Shown here: piece by piece, positions 46,891 to 59,015 of the stretch | How positions within the stretch are numbered: the first letter of the stretch is position 1 | How the letters are laid out: each line of letters begins with the position of its first letter | Assembly (NCBI GenBank): GCA_000827205.1 | Contig: KN832558.1 | Location: forward strand, 330,792 to 394,791 | DNA from: Plicaturopsis crispa FD-325 SS-3 | Taxonomy: Eukaryota > Basidiomycota > Agaricomycetes > Amylocorticiales > Amylocorticiaceae | DNA: 64,000 nucleotides | Direction of reading: 5' to 3' | Made by a program: the position numbers and the translations under genes | The notes under the pieces: model-generated | The model's input: the letters and a program-made list of their open reading frames with translations, nothing else | Told to the model about the DNA's origin: nothing | Databases searched by the model: none

Positions 46891-48939
46891 TCACCTTCGC
46901 CGCTCACCCCACCCAGAATCGCTAGGCGGCAGCGGCGCGTGGTAATATCCATTCGGCTCCGGCTCGTGCCCGCGGTACCCATGCGACTGCGACTGTGGAT
47001 ACGCGTACCGCGACGTCGAGTCGGACATCGCCGTGTCGCCGTTCGAGTCCCTGTACATCGGCGATATGGGCGTCGTCGCGGAGGCCGGGGACCGCAGGGC
47101 CCGCGGGGCGGAAGGGACGGCACGCACGGCACGCAGCGACGCGAGGCGGTCGGGCGGCGCGCGCGACGAGGACGCCGTACGCGACGAGAACGACGACGCT
47201 GTCGGGACTGGCGCGGACACGACAGGGCTCGGCGGCGGCTCCCGCTTCACCCTACGTGTGCGCTCCTCCGTCTCCGCCTCCCGCGGCTCGGGGCTGCGTC
47301 TCCTCTTCTCCGCGGTGCCGCCGAACTTGAGGTGCTTGATGTAGTCCATCAAGGTCGACCCGACGCGCGTGTTCAGACTGATATCGCGGTGCTCCTCGCG
47401 CACGTTCGCGCGCATCTCGCCGATCGCCTTCGCGAGCTGCTTGTCGTCCGCCTTGTCCTTCCACACCGCGATGAGCACTACGATCAGGATGAACTCGATC
47501 GGCGCGACGCGCGCCGGCGTGCGGAACACGTTGTTCAGCTTGTTGTTGCGCACGAGGCGCACGAAGACTTTGAAGGTATCGTTCACACGCGCGGTGAATT
47601 CGGGCGTTGGGGCCTCCGGGCGTGAAAGCCATTTATCTACCTGTGCGATGGCGCCGCCGTTTTTGCTATCGGGGTATATGTCGATATTGTATAACGCCTG
47701 AGCAAGACATCGGAAGTCTGCCCCTCGGCCCATTTCAACGCTAAGTGCATCGCCCGTCAGCGCGTCGTCGTTTAAGAAGTCGTTCTGTAATTTGCGGACT
47801 AGGGCTGCCCGTGGCCCTTTAGTGGCTTGTAGTTTTTCTATAGAAATCGAAGATCGTAGGTTGCATCAATGCGAATTATACAGTGCTGCGTACCTGCAGG
47901 CGTTAATGCCATGCCTAATTGCACCCTCTACAACGGAAATGGATATCAGTTGGGCATTGAGCAATTGCGATATCGGACCAACCTGGAAAACTTCGCGTTC
48001 GTCGGCATCCGTGATATCTTGGTATTCCACACACACGATCTGCTTGTTGGCGAAGAGACGCTGGTATTTGGTGGACAAAGTCTTTTTCTTCGTCGACATG
48101 TTTCCCAAGTCCTTGTACCAGTATTTGTCGTTTGTATGTCTGAGTCCATCGTCAATATCACGATCTCAGTGTATCTCTTGGTGTCTACGTACGGATCTTT
48201 GACTGGAAAGTTTTCAGGGTCAGCCCGATAGCATACGACAATCTTCAGAATTTTGAATGCACTCACTTGATATCTAACAGAGGTAGGTTAAAAACCGTGA
48301 GTAAGGGGGATAGGGGGCACGGAATAAATTTCTGACCAAACCGTCCATAAATCTGGACGTCAAATGCAAGATAAGTGGTCAACGAACTGGTATCGGCATC
48401 GAACATCGAAACTAACCTTTGTATCGATGTCAATCGTTGTTTGCCATCGATACATGTTCTCGTCTCAGAGCCCTCCTCGTCCACACTCACGGCTGGACGG
48501 CGATACGCTCAACGAATAGCCAGTGCCACAGGAGGACATGGGACGTACTGAAAATGACAGGGGGCACGTAGAAATTTCGAAAGATAGAGTCTATGAGACC
48601 GGACTGCTTTGCTTCTGGCCATACCACATCTGTACGTTCATTCCGGTCAATACATGGCAGAAAATGCGGTAAAAAGCGCCACACACCGCGTTGATACTCA
48701 GGCTCCAAGTTAATATCGGCACTATGAATCTGATCTACGCAAGCGGTATTAATCCTCCGGCGCAGGTCACCCGTACGAATGGCATACGGACCGTAGAGTG
48801 CCTGTGTGGTATACGTTGTGGCGCGGGGGGCTTTCAGAGCGTGCCGCACTCTGTAGCCTGTGGTTTGCGACGCCTTCTTCTTGCTTGTAGGATCGAACTC
48901 GTCATCGAGGTCGGTAAGATCGGATTCGTCGTCGAGCAT
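46891..48939 (-). CDS. DUF262-domain protein 2, about 507 aa
   Basis: Ten exons: 48939..48792, 48734..48687, 48629..48549, 48492..48417, 48352..48337, 48273..48267, 48202..48193, 48139..47983, 47927..47894 and 47837..46891. Signatures match DUF262-1: INLEPEYQRDVVW, SIFRNFYVPPVIF, CIDGKQRLTSIQRFMDG, KYWYKD, ANKQIVCVEY, RVQLGMALTPAEKLQA. Exons 2 to 7 have exactly the same lengths as in DUF262-1 (48, 81, 76, 16, 7, 10 nt), so the two genes share a direct ancestor. An acidic leader (DDESDLTDLDDEFD) precedes the domain. The tail is shorter (about 180 residues), Ser/Arg/Pro-rich, and ends GWGERRR. Molecular role unknown. Confidence 0.86.
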
Positions 48940-49171
48940 ATCTCTAGGAAAAACAATGCGATCCGTACAAGCACGTTCAAAAAACGAGGTGAGGAGGTTC
49001 CGGACGAAAGCAGGCCACTGCTCAAACGGAAGCAGAGCGAAATGTTGTCGGGAATCGGGACCTGTTCTTTCACCTCCTCCCGGCTGGCAGTGGCATTTGT
49101 ATACAGGAGTATACAGGTCGTATACCTGTTCTGTTGACCGGTCTGCCCAAGGTCAATACGTAGGGTGCGCA
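48940..49171. promoter_or_regulatory. Divergent promoter region, DUF262-2 / MAD1
   Basis: 232 bp between the start codons. It contains a tandem GTATACAGG (near 49100-49118) but no ACGCGT. Both genes must be driven from here. Confidence 0.5.
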
Positions 49172-51645
49172 ATGGACAGGGATAGCTTCTCAACGCCCCC
49201 AAACCAAATCCGCTCCAATGCACGCCCATCCAGGTCAACGGCAGCGAAACGCGACTCGCTTCAGGCAGAACTCGACAGAGGTACGTGATGCCATGATGTC
49301 GTTCTCTTTGTGTTACCTGATGCACAGGCATTCTACTAGATCCCCAACTCTCGACTGCGAAGCGGCAGCAGCGTTCACAGACGCTTACTTCGCATATGGC
49401 ACACGCGTCACTCGAGCGCCAGCTTTTGACCGTTCAAACGATGAAAACAGAGCTCGAGTCCAAGTTACGGGAGAAGGACGTGCTCATTGAACGGTTGGAG
49501 CGTGATAGGCGGTGGCTCGCTGAGCGGGAGACGAAGGAACGCGAAGAAAAGGAACGAGAACGGGCAGAAGCACAGGAGGACAAAGTGCGTCTCGTTCCAC
49601 ACGGAGCCTTTCGCGCGTTCTACTGACGGTGACGTGAACAGCGGAAAGCTGACGAGGCCCTGCGTAGCGCGCGTGATGCTCTCGCAAGCCTACAGCAAGA
49701 ACACGAAGATCTAGACGACGCGCACTCGTCGCTATCACGCAGCACCCACCAAATCATTGCGTCACAGAAATCCCAGATATATACACTCACGCGTCAGGTA
49801 TCCGCTCTCGAAGCCGAATTAGTCGAAGTTAAGCTGCTTGCCGATGAACGCGGACAGTCAATACGCGCGATGCAAGAAAAACTGGACGATCTCAGCACGG
49901 CGCAAGACATCACAAGCCGCAAGAGCTTGGAAGAGGACACCTGGGCCGTCGTACGCACCGAACTTCACAAACAGGCCGAATACCATCGCCAACTCGAGTC
50001 GGTGAACGCGAAGCAAAATGCAGAGCTGGCGGTACTACGTGAGCGACATGCAAGCGTCGAAGTTCTGCGGGAGGAGAAGCGTGCACTGGAGCGCAAAGTA
50101 AGCACAATGGAGGCACTGCGAAACAAAGTCGCGCAGCTCGAGGCAGAGGTGGAAGCCGGACGGCGCGAGCGACAAGAGTGGTCAGTCAAATTCAGTATCA
50201 TGTTGTCCGACGATACATTTACATTGTGCAGGGCGACGAAAACTGTTGAAGCGTCCTCGGCCTCCAAAACGCCGGTTTCAGTCACACGAAATCTGTCTGC
50301 TTTGCGCCTTACGCATGCACGACTGCTCGAGGACCACGGTGCAAACGTTGCACTCTTGCGTACACGCGAAGCCGAACTCGCGGACGCCGAACGGCGCGAG
50401 GCAGAATCGCGAACGGAGATCAATGAGCTGCAGGTAGCGCTGCGCTCGCTGAAGGAGAAACTCCAACGACGGGAGCACAGGACCGTGCTAGCCGAACGTG
50501 AAGTCGGATTCCTGCAAGCACTAGTCGTGAGTGTAATCCGTATTCGCGTAGCGTTAACTAATTGTTGTCGAAGTCGAGCTTCTCGGCGGAGGAAGAAGCA
50601 GCGGGAACAGAGAGTGCGGATGTCGCAAAGGCTAAAGTGCAACGATTGCAGGAGCTGGAGACGCTGCTGGAGGAATATAAGGCGACGAACAAAGCGTTAG
50701 AAAAGGAGATCGACGCGTTCGGTGGCGATGCAGGGACTTTGGGCACAGGAAAGTCGCGCAAAGAACTCAGTCAGGAGGTGGAGGAAGCGCGCGTCGCAAA
50801 AGCTGAGGCGCAGTCAGGTACGCGCACTCGTCGTTTCACCTCGAGATCCACTTCCTGCTCACCTAGTTGTCATTAGCTCTCAAAGAAGCGGAGCAGGTCA
50901 GCGAGCAGCAGCTTGAGCGGATCGATGAGCTTGAGCAAACGCTATTCGACCTTCAAGGTGACATCGCTTCGGGAAACCATGTGCCCCCCGGTAGGCGTAT
51001 CTTGTGTCTCCAAGATAACCCCGCCCAGCAATGGGAAGACCTCAGCCGTGCAGCCATGACACAGCTCAGAGGGGAAAACGAGGCGCTTATGAATCGTCTT
51101 AAAGAACTGGAGCAAAGTGGGTACAAGGGTGGTAGCGGTGAAGCCAGCGGTGGTGAACTTGTGCCCAGAGAAAGCTGGGACATTGTGAACAAGGAGAAAG
51201 GTGAGCTCGAAGAGGTGGTAAAGCAGAAGGAAAAGCGTCTGTTGCGACTCCAGCAGGTGAGTCTCGTTCGACTACGGCCCAATGTCCCTAACGCGAGGAA
51301 ATTTTGAAGGTATTTAAAGCAAAGAGTGCGGAATTCCGAGAAGCTATCGCCACCATCCTTGGAGTGAAGCTTGCATTTTATCCGAACGGGCAAGTGCGGT
51401 GCACCTCGATCTACGACCTCAATGCGTCGTTCATCTTCCAGCCGCAGTCCGGTGCTGCAGCTACCGGGGAGGGCATGAAGATGCAGCTCGTCGCGCAAAG
51501 CGAGGGCGGCCCGGAGGAGCTCCCGCAGATCATGCGCAACTGGGTCGAAGAGGAGCAGTGTATCCCCTGTTTCCTTGCCAGTGTCACGCTCGAATGCTAT
51601 GACAAGATGAAACGGGAGGAGGCAGAACAAGCTTTGGCCCAATAG
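49172..51645 (+). CDS. MAD1: Spindle assembly checkpoint protein MAD1, about 715 aa
   Basis: Seven exons: 49172-49280, 49340-49584, 49642-50180, 50232-50526, 50574-50817, 50877-51256 and 51310-51645. Most of the protein is coiled coil (long Glu/Arg/Lys/Leu heptads). The C-terminal 110 residues form the Mad1 CTD: RLLRLQQVFKAKSAEFREAI, then LGVKLAFYPNGQVRCTSIYD, with the RLK-type motif that docks Bub1 in the family. The middle region before it would hold the Mad2-binding segment, which I cannot pinpoint. MAD1 recruits MAD2 to unattached kinetochores. Length is close to fungal MAD1. Transcribed away from DUF262-2. Confidence 0.9.
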
Positions 51646-52028
51646 CCTTAATGACGGACCATGGTGCAAAGGGACCCACTTTCTCAATTGTGTTGCTCCT
51701 CCTGTATATGATCTGTGCGTATGTGTACATCCTGTATCCCAGTTATATCTTGACTTCCTTGTTTGTCCTCGAGCACTGTAAACCGTGGCATAGCGCACAT
51801 GTGCGCTCCAAAGCTTCCTGTAGTGGGGCCTTGGAACTCTACCACAAGAACGAATGCTCGCCCAGAAATTGCTCGCCTTTTCCTAAGAAGGCATCGATAG
51901 GCACATCGACGTGGATATACTGGCACGGGAGGGCGCCACTTTCGATGGGGACATCGGAGCCCACTGGGCATATATAGGCGTGCAGTTACAAGCATATATA
52001 CCGCATCCTGATATCATCTTCCCTGAGA
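51646..52028. promoter_or_regulatory. MAD1 3' end and ABM-protein promoter
   Basis: TATATAGG at 51971-51978 and a second TATATA near 51995 lie 58 and 33 bp before the ATG at 52029. No other gene is supported. Confidence 0.5.
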
Positions 52029-52781
52029 ATGTCTGGTACGTTGGGTCATTTTTCGACAAGCCGTCCACGTTACGAGTAGCAGGCAAATCTATAGCAGCTT
52101 ACGGTCTCCTCGTACCTCTGAGCGCCAAGGAAGGCGAAGAGGACGCTCTCGCCGACTTTCTTCTCGGCGGATACGACCTCGTCCAGGCGGAACCCGACAC
52201 CGCACAGTGGTTCGCCGTCAAGTACCCAGACGTCCCAAACACATTTGCAATATTCGATACTTTCGTAGCGCAGAGCGGGCGCCAGGCGCACCTGTCGGGG
52301 AAACTCGCAGAGGCTTTGATGGCCAAGGCGCCGTCATTGCTGAGTCCGGCACCACAGATTGACGAAGTAGCGGTATTGGCTAGCAAAGTAAAGAGTGTGG
52401 TGTCGAAGGAGAAGAATGCAGGCCTGCGGGTTGGTTTGACGGTTCTTCTCACTGCAAAGCCGAAGCAGGTGGAGGCCGTGAAGGACTTGTTGACGGTGCG
52501 TACTGCTACCGTTAACATCGTAACGTCTGAGTTGAACAAAACCCCAGAGCGCGCTTCCCCTCGTAGAGGCGGAACCGGACACCCCGGTATGGTACGCCGT
52601 CGAATTTCCTGGGACTGATATATTCGCCGTCATCGATTTCTTCCCCGACGAACTCGGAAGGAATGCACACCTCGGGGGAAAAGTCGCGGAGGCCTTGTTT
52701 GCGAATTCGGATACATTCTTCGTCGCCACTCCGATAGTTCAGAAATTCACCGTCGTGGCCGCAAAAGTGTCGAGATTATGA
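52029..52781 (+). CDS. Protein with two tandem ABM-like (antibiotic biosynthesis monooxygenase fold) domains, 217 aa
   Basis: Exons 52029-52035 (ATGTCTG, 7 nt), 52083-52495 and 52548-52781. The first intron gives M-S-G-K-S-I, and reading without it finds no in-frame ATG. Two repeats of the dimeric alpha-beta barrel pattern follow: AYGLLVPLSAKEGEEDALADFL .. EPDTAQWFAVKYP .. FAIFDTFVAQSGRQAHLSGK, then GLTVLLTAKPKQVEAVKDLL .. EPDTPVWYAVEFPG .. FAVIDFFPDELGRNAHLGGK. Such proteins are heme-degrading, quinol-oxidising or of unknown function, and bacterial ones usually form dimers of single domains. Here the fused pair could fold as an internal dimer (inference). Substrate unknown. Probably cytosolic. 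Confidence 0.8.
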
Positions 52782-52944
52782 TCGTATGATCGATAGAAAG
52801 TGTGTCTGAGGGGGCTCTAACCATAACGAATGACAATATCCACGCATGTCAAGGTTTTAGGATCCGGCGAGAGTCAGTCGATGTTTCGAAAAGTACAGAG
52901 CCAAACGGACACCTTTCTGTTATGTTTTCTGAACATCGATATGA

Positions 52945-54225
52945 TTACTGATCGAACCCAGCATTTGTGTTGCTTTCGTCCACCAATCGCTTTACTTCTT
53001 CTGCAATTCGGACAGCATCCTGTCATATTCCCTGCACGTTAGATACCTTTGGTGTTAAATATGGCGTGACTCACAGGTGTGTCTGAATGACAGCAAATGG
53101 AGACGGCATCGACGCCCTCTCCTATTGGGAGGCGCCCGTTGTTATTGGTTGTCACCTCGTGCATCGACAACAGAGTCTTTACCTAGCGAGCAAGGAAGTG
53201 AGTAGAGTCCATGGAAGGGACAAATGCGTCACACCCTCTGCCGAACTTCATCCGACGATACCGGAGTATGCTGCCTATTCGCGATAGCGGAGTAAGCGTA
53301 CGCAAAACGAACAGAAACGAGCTTGCCTTACTTCGTGATGAGTAATTTTCCCTCGGGGCTGTAATCGAGGTCCGCGAACCACTCTGAACGCGCATCGCCA
53401 TTCAGTTCCGATAAACAAACTGAACGATGAATGGTATGCTTACCGGCTATGAAAGGTACGCCGGCCTCTGCAGCAGCTGTCTGGTGTGCCGTGCCCGCCA
53501 GGCCTACGAATGCTACGTCGTATATTTTGGCGACGTTTACTGCGGCACGAGCGAGCGGAAGCGAGCGCGCCGACTGCCCATAAACTGCACCGTGTGGTTT
53601 GACCTATCAACCGCATCTAGTGAAAGAGAACAATACGGCGAGAAACGAGGCGTACATGGTTCAAGGGCAGCCCGTGGCGTTTGAGGAACCCTGACAAAGC
53701 GCCGACCTGGTATATGAAGCATGCTTCTAGCTCATCCTTAAATTCTATGTTAGAGCTGACCACAGTGACTAAGATAAGCGCAATGTGATTTATTCACCGG
53801 CTCGATTGCCATCTCTCGTCGGCCAAATCCCTGAAGATCAGGAAGTGACGGGTGTGCACCAACAAGAACGTTGTTCTCCTTTGCAAGGGCAACAGTCTTG
53901 TTCATGATGGCGAAGTCCCTTCGACCGTGTCCAACGTTGTAAGGCAAGAGATCAGGTACTCGGGATAGAGAGTACACACTCACGAAGCATGAAAACCGCA
54001 AGCGATATTGGCGAGATGAATTCTCTTCATGAGCGACTCGTCGTCTCCCTGCCAAGCTGTTCACTTTCACGCATTGTTTTTTCAGACCTATAGCAGATAC
54101 CATTCTGTACAGCGAAAAGCCCTTAAATGCGAAAGACTTTCATTAAGTTACCTCTTCAAATTCGTGTGGGTACACACCTCTCCCATATCACAATTTACTG
54201 TGGCGCGAAGTGGTCTTAGGGCCAT
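52945..54225 (-). CDS. pxpA: 5-oxoprolinase subunit A, LamB/YcsF family, about 256 aa
   Basis: Ten exons: 54225..54178, 54121..54101 (21 nt), 54048..53984, 53918..53798, 53736..53656, 53603..53444, 53383..53332, 53274..53235, 53182..53075 and 53019..52945. Family motifs appear in order: [92 protein letters not shown] and SICCHSDTP. In bacteria PxpA works with PxpB/PxpC to hydrolyse 5-oxoproline to glutamate using ATP. A carboxylase of the urea-carboxylase type, a group in which PxpB/C-like (KipI/KipA) modules are often fused, starts 8.6 kb away. It is likely cytosolic. Length equals that of bacterial homologues. Confidence 0.93.
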
Positions 54226-54996
54226 GATGGGTGGGACTGCAAGAGATCAAGGGCTACTGTTCGGTACGACGACTCGGACGTCACTTCAGAGCTGCTGCGG
54301 CGCGTCCCACGATATTGCTTCGTTTCGTGCGAAACAGAACCCATATAAGCAAGCGCTTGACCAGGACATCGAACTCACGAAGGAGAATTGTCTGAGTTCT
54401 ACCATTGAACATTCCCACCAGCTTAGTTTGCACGAAGGTCGTGACATAGAGCCCTTGTCGAAATTAAGTACGATTGCTGTCGCGCCGCACTCGCCTTCAT
54501 TGCAACAAGTTCGCACCGATATGCCCCTCAAGCGCGTTGTAGAGATCCTAGTAGTCATTTGGAGAAACACCGTTGTAGACAAGCCTCGACGAGTTCGTTA
54601 CTGCGCACGAAATCGAGCAGAAGATGGTACGGACGCCGGACGGTAAGTAAAGCAGCTGGACGTCGGGCAAAAGCCCCTGACGAATGCAAAGTCTTCCCCA
54701 GATGCGATTTTGATTGGTTCCCGGCGGCGCTATCTTAGATCTCGGTCAATATTTCGGCGACGCCAAAAAAAATTACAAATTTTATGTCGACGAAGCAAAG
54801 GCAACAGCTCGATGGCGACGGCGTTCGTTTCCCTCATGCCCTACTCTCTTTCCTTCCACAGGTCGCACACGATCTCTTATACCCAGGTCTAACAGTTTTT
54901 ACGGTGAGCGCATCGATTTTCTATCACCAATGACATACATTTACCCCGCATTTTGTTATCTAGTGAATATACCATTCTTAGAGTGTCGCCTGCAGG
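54226..54996. other. Divergent region, pxpA / zinc-ribbon member D
   Basis: 771 bp between start codons. Long open frames here on the plus strand overlap the pxpA 5' exons and have no motifs. Upstream exons of member D cannot be excluded. Confidence 0.4.
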
Positions 54997-57900
54997 ATGC
55001 AGGCGAGTTCGTCACCTGGGTCGCAACAACGCGACCTAGCAACTTTGTTTCGGCAATGTCCGTCATGCGATGGCTTTCTGGTCGAACTGAGCGTGAACAA
55101 GGGCGTGTGTACTAAATGTCATAAGTACACTGGTGGACGTCCCAAGTCTAATGATGCGGACGACGGCACACACCCTCCAACTACAGCTCAAACATCGCAA
55201 CCAACCGTTGCTACGGCCTCAGCCGAAGCTTTGTTCATTATGCCTGACGCGAAGGTGTACGAGAACAATGTGAGTACGCGTCATATCTACAACCCGGGCT
55301 CCCACCTTTGCAATTTAGAGGCGACGCGATTTTTTCCTTGATTTCCCCTAGTTTTCTGCTCATTTCCGTTTTTTAACGGAATTTTGACTTGTATACCTCT
55401 GTACATTACCGCCGTGCAACGCTGACATAGAATCCAAAATTCTAGAGCACGAACCGATGGGCTCCGATGGTGCGATGCTTCCAATGTTGGGCACTGCTAG
55501 AGAACCCTCCCAAAGGACCTGATGAGCTCGCTATGTGCACATCTTGTCGACGCACGAGCGCAACGACGCGGCAGCGACCGCGTATCTCGAGTGCTCCCGC
55601 GCAGACTGCTGTCTTACATACAGCTCCATCGCAGACACCTCAATATGCAGGCAGCGCCGTGCCACCCCCACATGCGACTCCCCGAAGTTTTGAGCCAGCC
55701 GGTGTCTATTTCAACGCCAAGGGGGAGCTTGTAGCGCCAACCCGTCCACCCGTACGTTCTATGTCCGTCCATATCGAAGCGGTGATGCTCACGAGGATTT
55801 CGCGTTTTCGTCCTCAGGCACCGCAAACGGCCTCCGCACCCAGGTTTTCGCAGACGCATACGGCCCCGTTACCTTCTCGGGCGCAGCCTCTTCCCCATCG
55901 CGATTCTGCCGCGCATGTTCGTATGTGCATGCGATACGGCTGCGGTACCGCTCTTCCCCGCCATATCGTTGGGATGGTATGCGATCGCTGCCTGTCGTCC
56001 GGGTATGGCAGTGGATTAGGTGCCAAGAATTTGTCGCTCTTGCAGCCACGCGGCCTGGAAAACCTACCGCAGCCGATGGCTCCAGCGACGCCGCCAACGA
56101 AGGTGCGTAGCCTCATTTCGTTAATTGCAGACTTGCTAAAGTCAACTGTGTAGCCGAAGATGACGAAAGCGGGCTGTGCGTTAGCTCCTCACCCTGGGCC
56201 TGCATCTCAGCCCCACCCTCCTCTGATTCCTATAGCCTCGAGCTCCACTCAAGCGGGGAAGCAACAAATCGCGAAGCGTCCTTCAGTGCAGTCTCAGCGC
56301 CACGTTAGTGCACCATCGGCGCCTTCTATACGTCCACCCGCAGTGCCGCCGATACCGCGACCGGAAACAGTGCCGACGACGGTCAACCCTGCAGATATAA
56401 CGGTACCGCTGCAGCCGTCATGGGCCCTTCAGTTTACGAACACTACACGCAGAGCGTCTACGTCGAGTACATCAGCGTCGCCACCGCCACCCGTAAAACT
56501 TCCGTCTTTGCTCGAATGGCCATCCTCCCTTCAAGTACCTGGTGTCGAGCCCGGCACTGTCACGGATGAACCTATCGTAAGCTGGCGCAGCGCTACTATG
56601 GCGACGTATTTATCTAACTCTTTCATGTTTAGATACAGCGTGTGTGTGAAACCGAAGGATGTGGGGGCGTTGTACCTGATAGTGCGCTGTGGATGCGATG
56701 CCCTGCATGTAGCTGGAAGCGGTGGAAAGCCAGGAGGAACCCCAAAGCTCTGGAACCGGAAGCGAGCCCCGCTGCAGAACATACGTCTCAGGACTCCAAA
56801 CCTCGTCCGCCCCAGCCGCTTAGCCTTGGAGGTGCAGGGCAGGGTGGTCAGGGCCACGGAGCGCACCCCGCCGTAGTCGTTGATGCTCAGGCCGCAGTCG
56901 ATTCGCCTGTAACTCTTGAGGCAGCTCCTGCCGTTCAGATCGAAGTAACTGGGAAATCGTCTTCTCAGCCCCCAATAGGGGACACACCTTCTCAGCACGC
57001 AGTCCCACCGCACACAGTCCCTAGTGCGTCGGCAATGGGCCCGCCTTCTAATCCATCACCAATGATTGGGTCTGCTATTGAGCCCATGACTGTGGATCCT
57101 CTCTCTGGTACGGAGGAAAGACCGCAAGTAGGAGGCGACTCCAGCAAATCAGGCCCAGAGGCACATACCGTTGTTCCTGCTGCTGACGATCCAATGGGCA
57201 CGGCCGCCGACGAGGCACTAGATCCCTCAATCTTGGTCGACGATTTGGTGCTGGCTTGGCCCGAAGCGCCTACAGAAGATGGAGCTGCCGGTTCCGTCCA
57301 AGAGACATCGACGATCCCCGCCGTTAACGATGATGCCGTCGCCGGTGAAGAGCACGCCCACATCAGTGGATGGGACAGTGAGCTCACCGACATTAGCTCC
57401 TCCGATGACTCTGAGGGAGAGTCAGAGATCGACTCCGCTAGCTCTTCAGAGAATCAACCTGTAAGGGTCTGTGATTATTGTATCATTCGGACTCTCATTT
57501 TTTACCCAGCCGCGCAAGTTGTCCGGTATCAAAATCCGCATACCTCCGCTCGCCTCTCTTTCATCCGGCATTGCACCCGCTGAAGCTACTCGCATATGCG
57601 CTATACGGACTTGTGAGACGCCTCTCCCACATGATTACCGGTGGAAATTGTGTCCTCCGTGTCGCACCCGTAATCGGGAATATCAACGTGTCCGTCTCAA
57701 CGTGGCCAATCCTCGTCTGGGACCTTCATTGCATTCGTCGAACGCAGCAACTTCCGGCTGGGCTGATTCCATGAACGGCGATCTAGCAGTCGTGAGTGAT
57801 CGTTCGATGCAAAATGACTGTACATCTATCTAACATCTCACGATGTGTAGCCCTCGACGCCGACAAAGGTTCGCATGATACCCCTACCGCCAGGCTATCG

Positions 57901-59015
57901 TGTCTGCACGCTCCGTAGCTGCACAACTGTCATCCCTCCCGTTGAAGAGTATCGTTGGAAAATGTGCGGGCCTTGTCGGGATCGCACCCGCGTGAGTGCA
58001 CAGCTGCGACAGGACAAGGCGACCACAGGCTTGGACCCGTTGACCCAGGCCGATGATAGTGACAGTGACGAAGTGCCTCTTGCTGCCAACAGCGCGTACT
58101 ACCGCAAACGCAAGCGTCATGCCGACACTCCCGCTGGTCATTCGAACGTAGCTGTAAGTGCTGCGCTGCTCGTCCATTTGATCTGTTACTTATCCTTCGT
58201 AAAATTTAGCCACATCAAGCAGGGAAGACTCGAAGACGACTGATCGACGGGCGCCATTCAACGTGTGCCAATACGTTTTGCGGTGCTCTAGTCGACCCCT
58301 CGTCCAATCGTAAAGAATGCGCAGACTGCTGTGCGAAGGGGTTCATTACAGTTAGTCGGTCACACAAGAAGGGCAAAGGTCGTGCGAATGTCAAGAATCA
58401 GGTACTTCCTGCAATGTTCGTGCTCAATTTTGGAGCTGATGAGACGCCATTCAGAAGCCGAAGAGCCAGCCTTTCCATCAGTATCCCGTCTTCCAGCACC
58501 TTGGAAAGCTTATGGAGGCCTTGAAAACCCGGCTCGAGAACTTCATTGAGGCGCAGAAATGCTACTTGCAATTCAAGCACCGGCAGGAAGGCTTTGAGCA
58601 GACTAGCGCCGCGTTTGCCTTTGATGGAGAATACGCGATCGTTGCAGACCCCCAGGCCAAGCCAGCAGATACTCAGCATCGCGTGAACTCCATCCAGAAA
58701 GATATTGGGACCACGTTTGGTATCAACTTCGAGTCAGTACTCCTTTCTATCCTTCGATGTCATCACCGGAAACTTATCTCTGCACGCAGTCCGAACGGGG
58801 CGTTCAGTCTACGGGATGGGGGCGTGCTCCTTCGATTTTCGTGCTGTCCTGAATTTGTCATGCTCTTACCGAAACCCACCGCTGAAAAGCCCGACGACAC
58901 CATCGTCCTCGCCAAACATATGACAGGCGAGCTGGAGGTTGCAGTCCTTCCCGACGACTCCCATCCATTCTGGACGGGACAGCGGATTACAGTACGTTTT
59001 CGACTTGTCGGTTAA
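54997..59015 (+). CDS. Zinc-ribbon / SHP-GQ domain family member D (giant), about 1131 aa
   Basis: Ten exons: 54997-55269, 55446-55751, 55818-56102, 56154-56576, 56633-57460, 57510-57791, 57851-58153, 58210-58401, 58455-58732 and 58790-59015. The first eight are all multiples of three with phase-0 borders, and seven of them carry exactly one ribbon: CPSC..CTKC, CFQC..CTSC, CMRYGC..CDRC, CETEGC..CPAC, CAIRTC..CPPCR, CTLRSC..CGPCR, CANTFC..CADC. Ribbons 3-7 use C-x4-C rather than C-x2-C. Between them are Pro/Ser/Thr-rich and acidic linkers. The C-terminal domain (FDGEYAIVADPQAKPADTQH, then TGELEVAVLPDDSHPF and GQRITVRF) is the most diverged of the four. The last intron splits GA|T as in A and C. 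Function unknown. Confidence 0.78.

Noticed and set aside
54029-54646. 205-codon plus-strand open frame
   Set aside because: Overlaps pxpA exons 1-3 on the other strand and shows no recognisable motif.
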